Program-made: the position numbers and the translations under genes | Origin: CALDTK01 sp965213735 | GTDB lineage: Bacteria; Bacteroidota; Bacteroidia; Chitinophagales; Saprospiraceae | Direction: 5' to 3' | DNA: 64,000 bases | Assembly (NCBI GenBank): GCA_965213735.1 | Contig: CBDCAB010000005.1 | Span: 868,001 to 932,000 of the forward strand | Part shown: piece by piece, positions 61,424-64,000 of the stretch | How the letters are laid out: the number at the start of each line of letters is the position of its first letter | Position numbering within the stretch: the first letter of the stretch is position 1 | The notes under the pieces: generated by a model | Seen by the model: only the letters and a program-made list of their open reading frames with translations | Databases searched by the model: none | What the model was told of the DNA's origin: nothing

Positions 61424-62956
61424 GTGAAGCAACTCCTGCTCATAACAATTCTACTAGCCCTTTGCGCAGGGTGCGAGCGTGATGCACTAGACGTAGATCT
61501 ACTCGACGACATAGAGCTGACCCCGACAGTGGAGGTGCCGCTCGTAACAGGCTACCTCGACTTCACGAAGGTGGTGAGAAATGATAGCACCGCTGTGGTT
61601 GATCCCGATCTGTTTACGCGGGTCGTGGTGAGGCGCGACAACATGTTGCAGCTTAGTCTGCTGGATTTCCTCCACATTGATCCATTCTCGCTGTCAGTAC
61701 AGGAGGTCCCGGCCCGAGACGGGACTGCGCGCGATACCCTCGCCTTCGCAGTGGATCAGGGTGTCGAACTAGCCACTCTCACCTGCCTTTCGGGCCGGCT
61801 CCTTGTGGATGGTACTACGTCTGGCTTATCGCGCGATGCGACGTTTACGGTGAGCCTGCCGGGTTCGACTGCTGCCAATGGCAGTGAACTTCGAGGAACA
61901 GTAACCGTCGCACGTGGTGAGACGAGTGGTCAACTGAGTCTTAACCTTGCTGGAGCCACACTAGATTTGACGAGCAACCGTAGCCAGACATTTAACCAGC
62001 TGCGTGTTGAGGTGCAACTAGCTAGTCACCAACAGTTTAGTCAAGCTGATCGCTTTGCCGCAGATTTGCACTTTGGTGATGTGGTGCCTCAACGCGTGAA
62101 AGGTAAATTCGAGGACTTAGCCGTAAGAATGACACCAGATACAGTAGCCTCGGATATTATAGGTTTGAGTGATGTTCTGAGGGGGCTCGAGATACGAGAC
62201 CCGAAGCTCACCATATTTTCGCGCAGCACACTCGACAGCCGTTTAATCCTTGCGCCAAATGTACAGGCAACAACAGTCGATCTCGAGCGCCTTCGACTAA
62301 GAGGACCAGAGCTACATACGCAGCGTGGGCAAATCGATGCCCCTGTCATTGATAGCGTGGTGTATACGAGAGACAATAGCGATTTGCCTCAATTCCTTTC
62401 GCATGTACCGCCACGTATAGATGTTGGAGGTTTAGCCCAAGTTGTCGCAAATCCTGATTCCGAACTACTTTCGGTGCTGCATCGTGAGTCGAGTATACAA
62501 CTCGGAGTTGAACTTGAACTTCCACTGGAATTTAAGCTCGACAACGCTGAAATTATTGACACGATAGAGTTTAGGCTAGACGACAGCAATTTAGATGAGG
62601 TAAAGGACCTGACGTTTCTTATAAAATCCGAAAATACTTTTCCATTTGAGCTCCGGCTGACAGTAGATTTTCTTGACGAGAATTACCGAATAATACCCGC
62701 ACTTGCGCTTGATCTTGACGTATTGGAGGCCGCACCCGTTGGCAGCGACGGCAGGACGACAGGCCCGACCTACAGCAGCGATGAATTGCCATTTACTCAA
62801 ACAATGGTTGAGCTGCTTCCAGAAGTTCATTATCTGAGGTTACGAGCTCGCGCTTCCGGAAGTAATCGAGATGAGTTTGTGCGGATCTACGAAGACTACG
62901 CCCTTGCTGCAGCAATAGCAGCGCGTGCCACTCTCGCCATCAAGCTCGCTAATTGA
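61424..62956 (+). CDS. Large lipoprotein, function unknown
   Basis: 510 residues from the GTG at 61424, giving the signal KQLLLITILLALCAGC with a clear lipobox; an upstream ATG at 61352 would prepend 24 polar residues. The mature N-terminus is ERDALDVDLLDDIELTPTV. Long beta-rich body with several repeat-like strands (LRGTVTVARGETSGQLSLNL, VELEVQL-type patterns). No known domain recognised. It overlaps the following DUF5723-like gene (TGATG), suggesting the two proteins act together at the outer membrane. Confidence 0.75.
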   Translation: MKQLLLITILLALCAGCERDALDVDLLDDIELTPTVEVPLVTGYLDFTKVVRNDSTAVVDPDLFTRVVVRRDNMLQLSLLDFLHIDPFSLSVQEVPARDGTARDTLAFAVDQGVELATLTCLSGRLLVDGTTSGLSRDATFTVSLPGSTAANGSELRGTVTVARGETSGQLSLNLAGATLDLTSNRSQTFNQLRVEVQLASHQQFSQADRFAADLHFGDVVPQRVKGKFEDLAVRMTPDTVASDIIGLSDVLRGLEIRDPKLTIFSRSTLDSRLILAPNVQATTVDLERLRLRGPELHTQRGQIDAPVIDSVVYTRDNSDLPQFLSHVPPRIDVGGLAQVVANPDSELLSVLHRESSIQLGVELELPLEFKLDNAEIIDTIEFRLDDSNLDEVKDLTFLIKSENTFPFELRLTVDFLDENYRIIPALALDLDVLEAAPVGSDGRTTGPTYSSDELPFTQTMVELLPEVHYLRLRARASGSNRDEFVRIYEDYALAAAIAARATLAIKLAN

Positions 62957-64000
62957 TGCAGTGGTCAGTAGTGCTAATAGCATTCTTAGGCTATGCCAAC
63001 ATACTAGCTGCTCAAAGCGATCTGTTGCTGTACCAATTTGAGTCTGTAGGACAAAGTTTGATTATCAATCCCGCCCTCCCGCAGCCGAGTCGCATTTGGG
63101 TGAATGGTATAGGGATTGGAGTTAAATATGCGAATAATAGATTTTCACCTAAAGACCTCATAGGGCGTGACACCGATGTCAATGAGAATTTAGAGAAGAT
63201 TGTTGCGGGATTACACCCTAATTCAGGTCTGCAAGTAGATACGCGGACGACATTGCTTGGCGCTGCACTCGCACGGAAGTCTTCACGCTTCACGCTTGCG
63301 CTAACGCATCACACTTCCACTCGCCTTGACCTAAGTGATCAACTGCTGGGGCTAGCGTACTACGGCAACGCTGATGATCGATTTCGGTCAGTTGAGCTTG
63401 ATGATATAGATGTAGAGGCGCTGGCGTACTTCGCATTACGCTTTGCTTATCAGCGTCAACTGGAGGATGATTATTGGACGGTAGGTGCTTCGCTAAACGT
63501 GTTGAAGGGCCAGGCGCATGGCTACATTGCTCAGTCAGATGCGCATTTGGTAACAACTCCTTTGGCGGCTATTGAAGCAGATGCCGACGTGCTGTTACGC
63601 ACGGCTGGGGTAGGAGATTTGCTCGGTGGTAAGGGGGCGTCACCCCAGGTTTTCCCGCAAGGAAACTGGGGAGTGGCAGCTGATATGGGTATCCACTATA
63701 GTGAAAACGGTGATTTTGCGGTAAGTGCGAGCTTGCTGGATTTAGGATTGATTCGCTGGAGCAGTAGCGCCTATGCCTATAGCTTTGTCGGAGCTGAAAA
63801 CTATGATGGCTTGACCCTCGATCTAGCTACCGATACTTTTGCAATTAATGCCGAGGATGAGGTGGTCGACAGCCTGGAAGCAGCATTTAAATTTAATGAG
63901 TTAGGTGCGCAAGCTTATACTAAAACTTTAAGTCCGAGACTATTGGTGGGAGGGGAATACAAATTATCCGAGCGTAGCGCCGCTCAAGTTAATTATCAAG
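62956..64000 (+). CDS. DUF5723-like outer-membrane beta-barrel (partial, runs off window)
   Basis: Not a closed frame inside the window. ATG at 62956 (TGATG with the previous gene) gives MQWSVVLIAFLGYANILAAQ as a signal peptide, then SLIINPALPQPSRIWVNGIG, the opening of the DUF5723/PorP-SprF-like family of Bacteroidota outer-membrane proteins. About 348 residues are visible with alternating beta-strand pattern (GVAADMGIHYSENGDFAVSA); no stop before 64000. Its pairing with a lipoprotein is typical for this family. Confidence 0.8.
   Translation, partial: MQWSVVLIAFLGYANILAAQSDLLLYQFESVGQSLIINPALPQPSRIWVNGIGIGVKYANNRFSPKDLIGRDTDVNENLEKIVAGLHPNSGLQVDTRTTLLGAALARKSSRFTLALTHHTSTRLDLSDQLLGLAYYGNADDRFRSVELDDIDVEALAYFALRFAYQRQLEDDYWTVGASLNVLKGQAHGYIAQSDAHLVTTPLAAIEADADVLLRTAGVGDLLGGKGASPQVFPQGNWGVAADMGIHYSENGDFAVSASLLDLGLIRWSSSAYAYSFVGAENYDGLTLDLATDTFAINAEDEVVDSLEAAFKFNELGAQAYTKTLSPRLLVGGEYKLSERSAAQVNYQ

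Noticed and set aside
1..64000. tRNA or rRNA genes
   Set aside because: No cloverleaf with a GTTCRANYC arm and no rRNA segment could be found by eye; GTTCGACC occurrences belong to the dispersed hairpin.

Overview
The window looks like a chromosome fragment of a Bacteroidota species, most likely a marine or aquatic Saprospiria/Lewinella-type bacterium. The evidence is several secreted proteins with type IX secretion (T9SS) C-terminal sorting tails, one gliding-motility-type (type B) C-terminal domain, M43-like and other secreted metzincins, acidic lipoprotein tails, a DUF5723-like outer-membrane protein, kynurenine-pathway tryptophan 2,3-dioxygenase, and start codons that lack Shine-Dalgarno sequences but sometimes have a TAnnTTTG-like element just upstream. 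This assignment is inference; no rRNA or other marker gene is present, and I saw no tRNA, CRISPR array or complete insertion sequence.

Layout. (1) 1-15.4 kb is one long same-strand block, mostly translationally coupled through ATGA/TGATG overlaps. Five paralogous secreted beta-helix proteins are followed by a 2271-residue RHS/YD-repeat protein with an N-terminal zinc protease, then a small YD-repeat/dockerin-like protein, two more beta-helix paralogues and a 78-residue protein. This is the most unusual locus in the window. (2) 16-29 kb holds secreted or surface proteins (BspA-like, reprolysin-like, SGNH hydrolase, M16 peptidase), a TPR histidine kinase and a HAD phosphatase. (3) 29.5-33 kb holds a kinase-M23-aminotransferase triple fusion. 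(4) 33-36 kb is a duplicated lipoprotein gene. Each copy is preceded by three palindromes spaced exactly 41 nt apart, and the pair is bracketed by hairpin repeats. (5) 36-45.6 kb holds an SDR, a lipoprotein, a cruciform-rich repeat array, a type B T9SS protein, a glutamine-synthetase-like/kinase/HAD operon and a BtuF-like protein. (6) 45.6-47.6 kb is a non-coding mosaic of repeats, including two copies of an inverted-repeat cassette whose core is flipped between copies. (7) 47.7-52.8 kb is an envelope and housekeeping run: CysQ, two glycosyltransferases, a thioredoxin-like lipoprotein, a WecA-like transferase and CrcB. (8) 52.8-55.3 kb is a GH32-fold protein lacking its catalytic nucleophile plus a PfkB kinase. 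(9) 55.6-60 kb holds kynA and a AAA-ATPase/nuclease-like gene flanked on both sides by repeat arrays. (10) 60.1-64 kb holds a PadR/PspC pair and a lipoprotein coupled to a DUF5723-like barrel that runs off the window.

How the genes work together: many products are exported and surface-linked. The first operon suggests a co-produced set of variable surface beta-helices with a giant protease/RHS partner. The intergenic regions are rich in dispersed hairpin repeats (for example seven copies of CCGCTTCCGAGCGG-type hairpins), which may drive the local duplications and rearrangements seen here.
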